From: Theocolax elegans
Lineage: Eukaryota > Arthropoda > Insecta > Hymenoptera > Cerocephalidae
Direction of reading: 5' to 3'
DNA: 64,000 bases
Assembly (NCBI GenBank): GCA_026168455.1
Contig: CM047431.1
Span: 29,707,958 to 29,771,957 of the forward strand
Shown here: positions 20,638 to 32,491 of the stretch, piece by piece
Position numbering within the stretch: position 1 is the stretch's first letter
How the letters are laid out: the number at the start of each line of letters is the position of its first letter
Translations under genes and position numbers: made by a program
The notes under the pieces: model-generated
Told to the model about the DNA's origin: nothing
The model's database searches: none
What the model saw: only the letters and a program-made list of their open reading frames with translations

Positions 20638-20660
20638 CTTGAAATGGAGTTATACAGCTA

Positions 20661-21302
20661 TTAGATTTAATTTTTCATTTTCAAAGTTTAGATAAATATA
20701 ATATATTAATACTAAGTAATAATAATCTTACTTATTTGTTAACATTTATTATTGTCTATTTTTTTAATGCACATAATTACAATGATAATTGGATTTTATT
20801 ATTCTTCAATTAAAACACTCTTTGATTTTATAATATTATTATTATTCTTATGGCGTTGTCCAACCTTATTTCCTTTGTAATTATTATATGTGAAAAAATA
20901 AATAAAATTACAATTCTATGAATACAATAAAAAAAGATAATTAGGTAACCTTTAATTTATGCACATTTAGATTTTACATGTATATGTGGGCAATTTCTCG
21001 TAAATTGATCATGTCAAAAAATAAAAATCATGAAAAATAGAAAATTTTATTAAATAAAAATTTAAAATAAAATATTATTTATAATTATTAATGATTGATT
21101 TTCACCTATCGATTGCTCAACATTTGTAGGATAAAAGTTCTATATATATAAAAAAAAATAAAATTTAAGTTAATTTATTATTTTTTAATTTATATATTTA
21201 TTTATTTATTTTTTATTATTTTTTTTAAAATAAATTAAATATTAAAAATATATAATAGAAAAAATTAAAGTTAAAGTCAAAGTTGAATAAAAATTAAATT
21301 CC
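20661..21302. other. AT-rich spacer
   Basis: Very AT-rich sequence between the LINE 5' side and the fold-back-like element. No ORF or repeat with clear boundaries was seen. Confidence 0.5.
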
Positions 21303-21606
21303 ATCAAAAACCTTTCTCCCTTTCTGTGACGTCAATCTATTTGTGTGACGTAATTGTCGATGTGACGATATTTTTTGATAAATAGATGTATCACATGTTT
21401 TTTGACGCACTGTTGGGGGTTAATGTTTTTAGTTGTTTTTTTAAAAGGGGTAAAATTTGAAGGGGGAAGGGGTGGTGGTATGGGGTGGTGGTATGGGGTG
21501 TACCCTGACCACCTAGACATCGTCTACTGGAAGTGACAATTTTTTTTGCATATTCAAGCAGGGTGGCACACCACTTACCAGTGGACGATGTCCAGATGAC
21601 CCGGAG
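21303..21606 (+). repeat. Left terminal inverted repeat with one inverted satellite unit
   Basis: Pairs with 29,200-29,514 in inverse orientation. It includes GACGTCAATCTATTTGTGTG and ends in a satellite-A unit (GACATCGTCTACTGG ... GACGATGTCCAGATGACCC) that is inverted relative to the right-hand array. Confidence 0.75.
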
Positions 21607-21616
21607 GTAAAAAAAA

Positions 21617-22020
21617 ATAAATCATCAATAGAACAATTCAAACATTGAAGCAGCACCTTTAAAGCGTAGTGCTAATATTGCTAAGTTTTTAACAAAGCGT
21701 CAAAGATAAATTAATTAATAAAAAAAAATCATATCTAAAGTGCACACTTAATTCAAATATTTACAAATATACATATAAGCAGCACCTTTAAAGAGTAGCG
21801 CTCAAAATTTTAAAATAAATCATCAATAGAACAATTAAAAAATTGAAGCAGCACCTTTAAAGCGTAGCGCTAATATTGCTAAGTTTTTAACAAAGCGTTA
21901 AAAATAAATTAATTAATAAAAAAAATCATATCTAAAGTGCACACTTAATTCAAATATTTACAAATATACATATAAGCAGCACCTTTAAAGAGTAGCACTC
22001 AAAATTTCAAAATAAATGAA
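21617..22020. repeat. Tandem repeat of about 198 bp (two units)
   Basis: GCAGCACCTTTAAAGCG starts at 21,650 and 21,848, with half-unit echoes GCAGCACCTTTAAAGAG in between. The repeat continues through TCATATCTAAAGTGCACAC. It is non-coding. Confidence 0.75.
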
Positions 22021-22139
22021 CAATATATATTGAACAAAATATATGAACTGAACAAAATATATGAACAATATATGTCAGTCCCAAGCCTGTAATCGCAGAG
22101 GGAAAATGAAATTAAACAAAAAAATTATAAAACAAAAAA

Positions 22140-22200
22140 ATAATGTCACTTCCCGAGGACGATGTCAAGGTTGTCAGGATGACCTCCAGGTCAACTACCC
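22140..22200 (+). repeat. Isolated, diverged satellite-A unit
   Basis: CACTTCCCGAGGACGATGTC followed by GTCAGGATGACCTCCAGGTC matches the satellite at 26,700-27,350 but stands alone, outside the arrays. Confidence 0.6.
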
Positions 22201-22360
22201 ATCCTCCATTAATTCCCTCACCTTACCCTATTTTAACTCTTTTTAAAAAACTCAAGTTCATGATAATGAGTCAATAAATGAAAATGCTACTCCTCATTAA
22301 AACAAAAAATTAGATGTTTTTGCAGAACTTAAGAGTAAACAAAAAAAAAATAAAAATAAT

Positions 22361-22564
22361 ATGTATGATGGTAAAATAGCAAATAATTATTTTAATGAAT
22401 CTTTAATAATTGAAAATTATTTTGGTACAATGTCTGAAATTTGTAAATATTGCCATGCAAAACATTTTTCATGTGAATACAATAAAAATAAATTATTTTC
22501 AAGTTGTTGTCAAATGGGTAAAGTAATGCTACCTGACAATCCTACATGGGTGAAAATCATCTAA
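22361..22564 (+). pseudogene. Helitron-like N-terminal zinc-finger fragment
   Basis: The 67-codon ORF contains MSEICKYCHAKHFSCE followed by SSCCQMGKVMLP. The spacing of the CxxC, H, CC and GKVxLP elements is that of the short cysteine-rich segment upstream of the Rep/helicase region in many animal Helitron proteins. Nothing of the Rep (HUH) motif or PIF1 helicase follows, so this is a small captured or decayed piece. Chance similarity is possible because the segment is short. Confidence 0.5.
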
Positions 22565-23663
22565 CGTGAACATTTGACGTTGTGATATGCAAGAAAACAA
22601 AATGAAAAAAATTATATATTTTTGGTTTCTCTGGACCAATTACAGTTTCTAGAGTACCTGTTTACAGTGGGCATACAGGATCAGTTGATTTACTCAACGT
22701 ATTGAAGATTCTTAATTTTTAAATTCCAGGGGAATTACATATATTTTGATATATAAAACATAAACATCTTGAATACATCCCTAATACAAAATCTCACGTG
22801 AGATCTCAAGTGAGATTTCATGCCAAAATCTCATGTGATATTTCAATTGGAGGTGTTTAAATTTGCTAAATAATAAAAAATCAATTTGTCACGTGAAATT
22901 TTGTAATAGGGATAGAAAGTTTTAATAAACATATTTTATGGAGTATACATTGAATATAACTATACCTAATTGATAATAACAATAAAAAAAATTAATTAAC
23001 AAATTCTTCCATTTATAAAATATATGCAATGTTTCCATATAATCAATTTAACATAATTTTTATATTTGTAATATAAATTATATATTTTTATTATTTCTTT
23101 TAGTAGTGACTTCTTTTATCTTAAATAACAATTTTACTCTTTTTCTGAGTTTTATTTTCGTACGAGATCGACCCTAATTGATAATGTTCACATTGTCTAT
23201 TCAAATTACATTCGTAACAACTTCTAACATTATATTAAAGTACAAATCTACGTCCGGGCGTCCGTCCGTCCGTCCGTCAGTCCGTCCGTCCGGGCAAGTG
23301 TTCCCTTGATCCCCAAGGATTACTTTTACGACGTTTTGGGACCGTTAGTATTATATATATTAGCCATATAATTTTTGGGACTTAATATTTTTGGGACTCA
23401 AAATTTTGGGGCTTAAAAATTTTAGTCTCAGATTTTGCCGTTAAAACTTTTGGGTCTTCATATTTTTGGGAGTCAACATATTGAGCCTCATACATTTACT
23501 GTATATTTATTTATTTAATGTAATACTTCGTACAGAATCCTACAATATATATTTTATTATATTAAATTGGTACTCTATTTATATTAAAATATATCTATAT
23601 TATATTAAAATTCATCCGTTTTCCGGTGTCCGGTGTCCTGTTGTATGAATTAAGAGTATGTGT
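22565..23663. other. AT-rich spacer with short repeats
   Basis: No gene seen. Contains a cluster of CTCACGTGAGATC-like palindromes at 22,789-22,900 and a (GTCC)n run at about 23,250-23,295. A TTTTGGGnCT-type repeat lies at about 23,365-23,475. Confidence 0.5.
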
Positions 23664-24330
23664 GGAGTGAAAGGGTTAACGCTGATATTTCGGGAATTTC
23701 TGAATTATTTCGGGATAACTTCACTAATTTCGGGATTTTCTAAATAATTCGGTAATTTCTTAGATATGCCGGGAAATCTTCACTAATTTAGGGTTTTCCT
23801 GGATATTTCGGGATTTTCTGTGGTATTTCGGGAATTTTTGATGTATTCCGGAATAACTCCACCAATTTCGAGATTGTCTTAATATTTCGATAATTTCTGA
23901 GGTATACCGGAATAACTTTACTAATTTTGGGATTTAGTGGATACTTCGGGAATTTCTGAGTTATTTCGGGATAACTTTACTAATAACGGGATTTCCTGGA
24001 TATTTCGGGAATTTTTCATGTATTCCGGGATAACTCCACCAATTCCGAGATTTTCTTAATATTTCGATCATTTTTGAGGTATGCCGGGATATTTTACTAA
24101 TTTTGGAATTTCCTGGATATGTCGGGATAACTTCACTAATTACAGGATTTCCTCGATATTTCGGGAAATTTTGAGGTATTCCGGGATAATTCCATCAATT
24201 ACTGGATTTCCTGAATATTTCATGAATTTTTAAGGTATTTCGGGATAACTCCACTAATTACAGGATTAACCTGGATATTCGGGAATCGCTGAGGTATTCC
24301 GGGATAACCCAACTAATTACGGGATAAAAT
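23664..24330. repeat. Tandem repeat of about 60 bp (roughly eleven units)
   Basis: Units read approximately GATATTTCGGGAATTTCTGA then GGTATTCCGGGATAACT then CACTAATTACGGGATTTCCTG, with 10-20% variation. The array is non-coding. Confidence 0.82.
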
Positions 24331-25524
24331 ATTAAAACAGTGTATAAGCACTTTTGCCAGTACTCCAATTTTTGTATATTTTTGTACCAAATTAAATTAT
24401 TATATTAAGAACATACCTATAATTAATATTATAAGTAGTTAATAATAAATAATAGTCACTACATACATAAATAATGTAAAAATAAAGTGGTCACAGTAAT
24501 ACTAACATAGACTGAAGCAGTACTGTCAGTCTAATAATTTTTAATAACTTAAATAATATATTTTAATGTAATATATATTTTATTTGATGATTCGTTCTGT
24601 TTTTTTATCACATTTAAATATACGTTTTTACACATTTTGCATCATACTCTATTACAAAGGTGTAAAATGAGTGAGAAAGGTGGATAAAAAAATTAAAATT
24701 TTATTTTTGATTTATCATATATACATATATATCAAAATTCATCCGTTCTCCGGTGTCCGGTATCCCAAAAGTTACAAGAATTAAACGTATGTGTGGAGTG
24801 GAAGGGTTAACGCTGAATACGACAACCACACATCATTTATCTCACAGCTAATGATAGGTGCAGGAAGAGTCATGAGGGGGGGGGGGAGAAATTAGAAAAT
24901 TTTTTAAATATTTTATAGGGGTTATCGGTATATATGAATTAGAAAATGACGACCATTCTTTTTTAATCTAAAAAAACTAAGATGAGGTTTTTGGTTACGG
25001 TGAATAGCGATATGATAATCACTCTTCATTTATCCATCATTTATTGCTAGATGGAGGAGGGGGAAGAGGGGGAGGGGGGAAATAAAATTATAAAAATTCC
25101 AAAAATAATTTAGGGGTTTCGGTACAGGTGAATAACAATATGACAACTACTCTTTTTTATCCTTTATTATTTTAAAGATGAAAGAAGGTGGGCGGAAGGG
25201 TCAACATTGAATATGACAACCAGTCTTAATTTATCCCCCATGTAATGATTGAGTGGTAGGGGGTAAGAGGGGGGTAAAATGCGTGAGGAAGTGGTTAACA
25301 AATTTAAAATATTATTTTTCTTTCATTTTTTTAATGTAATGCCAAATGTAATATTAAAATAACTTTTATAATTAATATTCAATTTTTATTATTGTAATTG
25401 TATAATATCATTTATATTTTTTGGTTGCAATTACTAATATTCTTTTTTATAAAAGATTTTTAAAAATAAAACAAAATTAATAAAATGTGAAAATAAATCT
25501 TTTAGCTAGAATTTTAATCTGAAA
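24331..25524. other. Spacer with a duplicated 90-bp segment
   Basis: The segment around CCGGTGTCCGGTATCCC and TGTGTGGAGTGGAAGGGTTA at 24,732-24,815 repeats 23,604-23,690. G-rich runs (GGGGGGGGGAGA) occur at about 24,875. No gene was seen. Confidence 0.6.
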
Positions 25525-28500
25525 AAATTTTTTATAAATACAATTATTACGTATAATTATTTGTTTGAAAGAATAATTGAATACATACGATGCATTAGCT
25601 GAGTTTAGTAATTTTGTATGAAATTTTAAATTCTTCATCTCATTTCCGTGAAACATCATGAAAAAGCATGAAATATACATTACCGGTCAATTGCTTTTGC
25701 CCACTTCGACTCAATTTTACCCGTTACAAAAAGTATCATAACTTGGGTAAAAATTGAGATAAATAATCGTTCGACAGCTCATTTAAAAGCTCGAAGCAAG
25801 GGCTTTTTAATGGTTTACCGTGCCTATTTAAATTTTTTGTTTTTTAATGTTTTTAACATAAAAATCAAAATGTATAAATTCGGATTTTCTTGTTCGTCTT
25901 CAATTTAAAACTGCACTTCAACCAAACATCGGAAATTAATTTTATAAAAAAAATTGAAAAGCTCGAATCAAGAGCTTTCGAACGCACTATATTAACATTG
26001 TTTCAAAGTCCTTTTTACGTTTTGACTGGTGGTTTTCTTTTTAAACACGTCTTTTCTTCAACTTTATGTATCTCGGAAGGATTAAATTTAAAAAAAAAAT
26101 GTCTAGGAGAAAAAATGTTTGATTTTATCTTAAGATTATGTACAAATTTTTTCAGATTGTTTAGAATTTTTTTTTTTAATTTATATAGTTATATATAGTT
26201 TAGAAAATTCTTTATAAAATTTGGTTATAGGTAATTCGAAATATAGTACGAATTTTCGTCAAAACATAAGACAATACAACAATTCTTTAGCTTAAATTAT
26301 TATCCTCGTTAATGCGTTCATTAATTAATAAAATACTAAAATCAGACAATGTATGTTGACAATATTGTAGCAATATGACATTATTCCAACAATATCGCTG
26401 CAATATGAAGTGCTGTCTGGGTAGGAATGTATCTATTCCTTTATACCTAATGAGTATTTTCTTAACCTTGCATTTTTTTAGAAAAGAATGTTTAGGAAAC
26501 AAGATTGTACTATATTCTCATTCGAGGGAAAAAAAATTATAGTGTATTTGGTATTTATTACTCAAAATACTATTAACACAAATCACATATTTATATTTTC
26601 GGTTTGGAAACTTTACATTTTTACCTTTAGACTACCGAGATTTTAGAAATGAAATCGTCCTTTAAAAGTTTCTGAATTGCCAACCTGCTTGAATATGTAA
26701 AAAAATTGTCACTTCCTGAAGACGATGTCCAGGTGGTCAGGGTGACCTCCGGGTCATCTGCACATCGTCTACTGGTAAGTAGTGTGCCACCCTGCTTGAA
26801 TATGCAAAAAAAAATTGTCACTTCCTGAAGACGATGTCCAGGTGATCAGGGTGACCTCCGGGTCATCTGGACATCGTCTACTGGTAAGTAGTGTGCCACC
26901 CTGCTTGAATATGCAAAAAAAATTGTCACTTCCTGAAGACGATGTCCAGGTGGTCAGGGTGACCTCCGGGTCATCTGGACATCGTCTACTGGTAAGTAGT
27001 ATACCACCCTGCTTGAATATTGCAAAAAAAAATTGTCACTTCCTGAAGACGATGTCCAGGTGGTCAGGGTGACCTCCGGGTCATCTGGACATCGTCTACT
27101 GGTAAGTAATGTGCCACCCTGCTTGAATATGCAAAAAAAAATTGTCACTTCTGAGACGATGTCCAGGTGGTCAGGGTGACCTCCGGGTCATCTGGACATC
27201 GTCTACTGGTAAGTAGTGTGCCACCCTGCTTGAATATGCAAAAAAAATTGTCACTTCCTGAAGACGATGTCCAGGTGGTCAGGGTGACCTCCGGGTCATC
27301 TGCACATCGTCTACTGGTAAGTAGTGTGCCACCCTGCTTGAATATGCAAAAAAAAATTTTTATAAATACAATTATTACGTATAATTATTTGTTTGAAAGA
27401 ATAATTGAATACATACGATGCATTAGCTGAGTTTAGTAATTTTGTATGAAATTTTAAATTCTTCATCTCATTTCCGTGAAACATCATGAAAAAGCATGAA
27501 ATATACATTACCGGTCAATTGCTTTTGCCCACTTCGACTCAATTTTACCCGTTACAAAAAGTATCATAACTTGGGTAAAAATTGAGATAAATAATCGTTC
27601 GACAGCTCATTTAAAAGCTCGAAGCAAGGGCTTTTTAATGGTTTACCGTGCCTATTTAAATTTTTTGTTTTTTAATGTTTTTAACATAAAAATCAAAATG
27701 TATAAATTCGGATTTTCTTGTTCGTCTTCAATTTAAAACTGCACTTCAACCAAACATCGGAAATTAATTTTATAAAAAAATTGAAAAGCTCGAATCAAGA
27801 GCTTTCGAACGCACTATATTAACATTGTTTCAAAGTCCTTTTTACGTTTTGACTGGTGGTTTTCTTTTTAAACACGTCTTTTCTTCAACTTTATGTATCT
27901 CGGAAGGATTAAATTTAAAAAAAAATGTCTAGGAGAAAAAATGTTTGATTTTATCTTAAGATTATGTACAAATTTTTTCAGATTGTTTAGAATTTTTTTT
28001 TTTAATTTATATAGTTATATATAGTTTAGAAAATTCTTTATAAAATTTGGTTATAGGTAATTCGAAATATAGTACGAATTTTCGTCAAAACATAAGACAA
28101 TACAACAATTCTTTAGCTTAAATTATTATCCTCGTTAATGCGTTCATTAATTAATAAAATACTAAAATCAGACAATGTATGTTGACAATATTGTAGCAAT
28201 ATGACATTATTCCAACAATATCGCTGCAATATGAAGTGCTGTCTGGGTAGGAATGTATCTATTCCTTTATACCTAATGAGTATTTTCTTAACCTTGCATT
28301 TTTTTAGAAAAGAATGTTTAGGAAACAAGATTGTACTATATTCTCATTCGAGGGAAAAAAAATTATAGTGTATTTGGTATTTATTACTCAAAATACTATT
28401 AACACAAATCACATATTTATATTTTCGGTTTGGAAACTTTACATTTTTACCTTTAGACTACCGAGATTTTAGAAATGAAATCGTCCTTTAAAAGTTTCTG

Positions 28501-29176
28501 AATTGCCAACCTGCTTGAATATGTAAAAAAATTGTCACTTCCTGAAGACGATGTCCAGGTGGTCAGGGTGACCTCCGGGTCATCTGCACATCGTCTACTG
28601 GTAAGTAGTGTGCCACCCTGCTTGAATATGCAAAAAAAAATTGTCACTTCCTGAAGACGATGTCCAGGTGATCAGGGTGACCTCCGGGTCATCTGGACAT
28701 CGTCTACTGGTAAGTAGTGTGCCACCCTGCTTGAATATGCAAAAAAAATTGTCACTTCCTGAAGACGATGTCCAGGTGGTCAGGGTGACCTCCGGGTCAT
28801 CTGGACATCGTCTACTGGTAAGTAGTATACCACCCTGCTTGAATATTGCAAAAAAAATTGTCACTTCCTGAAGACGATGTCCAGGTGGTCAGGGTGACCT
28901 CCGGGTCATCTGGACATCGTCTACTGGTAAGTAATGTGCCACCCTGCTTGAATATGCAAAAAAAATTGTCACTTTCTGAAGACGATGTCCAGGTGGTCAG
29001 GGTGACCTCCGGGTCATCTGGACATCGTCTACTGGTAAGTAGTGTGCCACCCTGCTTGAATATGCAAAAAAAATTGTCACTTCCTGAAGACGATGTCTAG
29101 ATGGTCAGGGTGACCTCCGGGTCATCTGGTCATCGTCTACTGGTAAGTAGTGTACCACCCTGCTTGAATATGCAAA
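25525..29176. repeat. Recent 1.83-kb tandem duplication
   Basis: 25,525-27,350 is repeated by 27,351-29,176 with a period of about 1,826-1,828 bp. Only a few single-base or homopolymer-length differences are visible; for example the 71-codon frame at 26,287-26,502 recurs unchanged at 28,113-28,328. Each unit ends in the satellite-A array. There is no recognisable gene in the unit. Confidence 0.85.
26690..27350 (+). repeat. Satellite A array, first block (about 109-bp units)
   Basis: About six units. Each unit holds CTTCCTGAAGACGATGTCCAG, then GGTGACCTCCGGGTCATC, then CTGGACATCGTCTACTGG, a GTAAGTAGTGTGCCACCCTG segment and an A-run. GACGATGTCCAG and CTGGACATCGTC form an internal 12-bp inverted repeat. 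Continuous frames through it are a by-product of near multiples of three. Confidence 0.9.
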
Positions 29177-29330
29177 AAAAAATTGTCACTTCCTGAAGAA
29201 GATGTCCAGGTGGTCAGGGTGACCTCCGGGTCATCTGGACATCGTCTACTGGTAAGTAATGTGCCACCCTGCTTGAATATGCAAAAAAAATTGTCACTTC
29301 CTGAAGACGATGTCTAGGTGGTCAGGGTAC
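28516..29330 (+). repeat. Satellite A array, second block
   Basis: About seven to eight units, the continuation of the duplicated unit plus one or two extra units leading into the right TIR. Units differ from each other by a few bases. Confidence 0.9.
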
Positions 29331-29514
29331 ACCCCATACCACCACCCCTTCCCCCTTCAAATTTTACCCCTTTTAAAAAAGCAACTAAAAACATTAACCC
29401 CCAACAGTGCGTCAAAAAACATGTGATACATCGATTTATCAAAAAATATCGTCACTTCGACAATTACGTCATACAAATAGATTGACGTCACAGAAAGGGA
29501 GAAAGGTTTTTGAT
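29331..29514 (-). repeat. Right terminal inverted repeat
   Basis: Inverse of 21,303-21,500: GGTACACCCCATACCACC, CCCCCAACAGTGCGTC, GATTGACGTCACAGAAAGGG, ending GGTTTTTGAT. Confidence 0.8.
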
Positions 29515-29540
29515 GCAAGCAGCTTAATATAATATAGATA

Positions 29541-29664
29541 TAGATATTTCTTTTTCAATTTCGAATATGGACAGCAAAAAAAAGTAAACTTCCTCTTTTA
29601 AATTAATAAGCTTTGAGCTTTCATTGTAATTGAATTTTTCTTATCCCCCTGTGAGGTTTCTACT
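29541..29664 (-). mobile_element. Gypsy-1 5' LTR, resumed outer part
   Basis: ATTTCTTTTTCAATTTCGAA through CCTGTGAGGTTTCTAC matches 4,817-4,935 of the left LTR. It stops 6 bp short of the expected CTCACA end, so the element's outer boundary and target duplication are lost here. Confidence 0.82.
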
Positions 29665-31321
29665 AGTGATGGGATGCGCGCCAGCCGCGTTTATACGCGA
29701 CAAGAACTTCATTGACAACTTGCGGGTAATCGCAGATATCTACCTTGGTTATCGATACCGCGGTTCGCTGTAGGGGAAGGGAAGGGGAATAAAGGGAATC
29801 CGGGTCCCGCATACATAATATCTTCGGTACTCGACGGTACCGTCAGCAGTGGAAATAACAATAACTTAATCCATCACTGTACGACGTAGATCGGGTGCTC
29901 GTTCTGCAAATCTCTTTTTTTCTCTCTTTATCGCACTCTCACTTCGGCAATATCGGCTGGCGTGGGTACGCCGGTCAAGACGGTGGACCGTAGAACTCTG
30001 GCTTTCGGCATTTTTTAGAGCCGCGATCGTACCAAGCGCCGTCGCGTTACGTACCGTGCACGCAGTACATGGATCTCGCATCGAGCGCGCAAGTCGATTA
30101 CCGCTCTCTTCATGTTCTAATGGTGCTAGTCCGCTGTATGGTGTATGGTGGCCTGGTGCTGTTTAAGTTTCTACAATGCGGTTATAACTTCTTCGCAGGT
30201 AACAATCTTTTCGATCTTCAACTAATTTGTACGTTGTGAGTATCAGGCACGAAGCTCACGCAATGCCGCAACGCTGCATGGAGCTGCCCCGATCCTGTCT
30301 TCACGACGATGTCGAACCACGGTAATCGATAGCCGCTCCTCGTACATCTCCACGTAATTGATTAATTGTGGGAATTACGCGAGTATGCGTATTCATGTAG
30401 TTTATAGTTTAACAGGTCTGCTGTATACACTGTTTATGTATAGCAACCTAACCTAATTTGGCCTATACTGTTCCTTGTACAGCTGTAGTGTTTATATGCA
30501 GCTGTACATATATTTCCTTAATTCTTCTGCTCTTCATACAGATGCACATATTCTTCCTTGCTCTTTGTCCTCTTAATGTGTGCTTGTAATAATTCCATGG
30601 ATGGTGCATATTTGCCTGTCTGCATTCATGTAAAGCTAAGAGAGTCCTCGAGGCTCCTTCGTTTATAGCCTCTCTTGATTCATCTTCTTCACGATGTCAA
30701 ACCCGGAGGACTCTACCTGATGCTAGCTGAGCTTGCCCTGAGCTTGCAACGCCAAGACCACCCTAGTGCTTCGCCTATGATTATGTATGTTGCATGGATT
30801 GGGATTTGGTTTTTAGTCTGTGAGGGTAGGCAGAATTTATTTACAGTGCGGGTACGTAGTTATTGGGAAGAGTTTAGTAGATATTCGTTTAGCTTGTGCG
30901 GTTAGGTAGTTAGTCTCTTGGGTTAAATATGCTTAATATGTTGACATGTGCAAAGCACATTGTCACAACTCCTCCACCCACCCCCACCAATGCGAAATTA
31001 CGCAGAAGACGTAATTTCAACAAAGCAAACTCGCTCGGCTAAATAAAATCAAATACGATTATATTATACATAAACTTTGTTGGTCGGAGTAGTAATTTTA
31101 ACGCTCGTTTACTTAAAGTATATCCAATTAGCAGGTGCTATTGGTGCTAGGTACAAGTGTATAGTCTCCTTGACTAGCTGCTTGGCTGCAAATCTGTGTT
31201 ATGTGTATGCGCTGTAATGTGTACTTATTTGGCTGGTATAAAAAATAGAATAAAATATTAATAATAATGTAACGACGACTGGCCCCAATACATAAAACAA
31301 TATTATACGTATACGCAATTA
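29665..31321. other. Unassigned, more GC-rich unique sequence
   Basis: About 1.65 kb with balanced base composition, unlike the flanks. The longest frames (71-78 codons) look random. It starts TAGTGATGGGATGCGCGC, which resembles an hAT-type end, but no matching end or 8-bp duplication was found. A fragment of old repeat or genuine host intergenic DNA are both possible. Confidence 0.4.
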
Positions 31322-31777
31322 TTTTGAGAGCTCTATTCCTACTCGAAATACTCTCATACCTCATACTTACATGTTTGCAATCATAGTCATACTGTTATAT
31401 AAGATAATATATAAGAGAAAAAGAAAGATATAATTTTGATATATTATTAATAGAAAATAAAATAATTAATAAGGTGTGATGAATTATTGCCTTCCGCTGA
31501 TTGTGAATTCCTCATTTTGAATTACACTTTTTCAATTACCATTACATATTTTAAATTATTTTGCTTACTTGTTCTGCTTCTATGAACACCACCCTTATTT
31601 AGGGAATCTAAAAGGGAAAGGCAAATAAAATTTTTCTTAAATCTATTTTTGACTGGGATATTAATAACAATATTAAATTAATTGACCTACATAATTATAT
31701 TTATATGACAAACTAAATATATATATATGTAAGTATGAGGTATGAGAGTATTTCGAGTAGGAATAGAGCTCTCAAAA
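31322..31777. mobile_element. Small inverted-repeat element
   Basis: ATTTTGAGAGCTCTATTCCT... at 31,322-31,372 is mirrored at 31,727-31,777, 50-bp arms with almost no mismatch. The 350-bp interior is AT-rich and non-coding. The right arm abuts the fold-back fragment. Confidence 0.72.
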
Positions 31778-31847
31778 TGCAAAGTGTACCCAAAATTTGG
31801 TGCATTTTAAAATTTTGATCGGACCACTTCACGTGGAATACCCCATA
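31776..31847. mobile_element. Truncated end of the GGGGTATTCCACGTG fold-back family
   Basis: GCAAAGTGTACCCAAAATTT through CACGTGGAATACCCC equals 13,590-13,654 of the larger copy. Confidence 0.85.
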
Positions 31848-31859
31848 TATATAAACTAT

Positions 31860-32491
31860 ATTTGTATGTCGCTCGGTTGAAGGGCAAAGAGGAAGGAGCG
31901 AATGGTATGGGACTACGTGGTAAAGGAAAAGTTATTTCCTCTCTTCCATCTTCGTTTGCCTCTCCCTATAGCCGTCCGCGTAGCGGACTGTGCTCCAGCC
32001 TTCCACAATTCCAACATCTCGGGCGACATTCGCTCGGGTCGGGCCAAAGCATCCGCGCATCCTCCGGGATGATTCCGCATGTCTTTGTTACCCCCGCCGT
32101 GGCAGACTGCGTGGGGATGCTAGGAAGGTCTATCGGAGAGGGGAGGGATGTTGGGGGCTATATGGGCTGGGACATCAGGGACGGTGGGGTTGTGGATGAG
32201 GATGGTTGGGGTTGATTTTCATTGAGATTAGGGATTTTTAGGGACATGAAGGGAACAGCGTTTGTTAGTAGGGTAGATGGGGAAATAGATGTAGATAAAG
32301 GAGCTGTAAGAGACGTGGGTAGACTTGGAACGGGACAGGAAGGGGGCATGTTTACGGGCACGTGCACATACGCGTACATGTCCGTGGATGGATCGAGGAC
32401 CGGGGGGGAAATTATGGATTGGGCCTTGTGCAGGTCTTCGCAACTCCGTGAGTCGGGAGGTAAATCGGCCACGTCCTCGGCTTCTATGCAT
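31860..32491 (-). pseudogene. Gypsy-3 post-integrase region with degenerate zinc knuckle
   Basis: Downstream of the Gypsy-3 integrase on the minus strand. A Pro/Ser-rich 104-codon frame (32,472-32,158) is followed in another stretch (about 32,030-31,975) by CRPRCWNCGRLEHS, a knuckle lacking the last Cys. The placement parallels ORF3 of Gypsy-1. Frames are short and interrupted, so it may be a relic of the same kind of ORF or of a different gag. Confidence 0.4.

Larger units (their letters stand above)
16003..20660 (-). mobile_element. Apparently intact two-ORF LINE (Jockey/CR1 group)
   Basis: Two uninterrupted ORFs lie in tandem on the minus strand, with a 3' UTR (16,004-16,291) ending in a (TAAA)n-type tail, seen as TTTA repeats at about 16,004-16,030. 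The 5' end is not exactly defined; the 5' UTR probably lies within about 100 bp upstream of 20,637. Target duplications were not found. It is the youngest-looking coding element here. Confidence 0.82.
21303..29514. mobile_element. 8.2-kb fold-back-like element carrying satellite arrays
   Basis: The left end ATCAAAAACCTTTCTCCC and the right end ...GGGAGAAAGGTTTTTGAT are inverse copies. The match continues about 220 bp through TGACGTCAAT, a GGGGGTTAATG segment and GGTGTACCCTGACCACC into satellite DNA. On the left the TIR runs into one inverted satellite unit (21,507-21,606); on the right into an array of direct-oriented units. So the satellite is part of the inverted ends, as in fold-back elements. 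The interior holds tandem repeats, a Helitron-like fragment, and a 1.83-kb duplication. No transposase was recognised and no convincing target duplication was seen. Confidence 0.68.

Noticed and set aside
26815..29100. Several 70-90-codon frames repeating SLPEDDVQVVRVTSGSSGHR
   Set aside because: They are translations of the 109-bp satellite, seen on both strands; length near a multiple of three keeps frames open.
29664..29877. Possible hAT-type element (TAGTGATGGG ... CCATCACTG)
   Set aside because: Only 9-10 bp of imperfect end similarity, and no 8-bp target duplication on either side.
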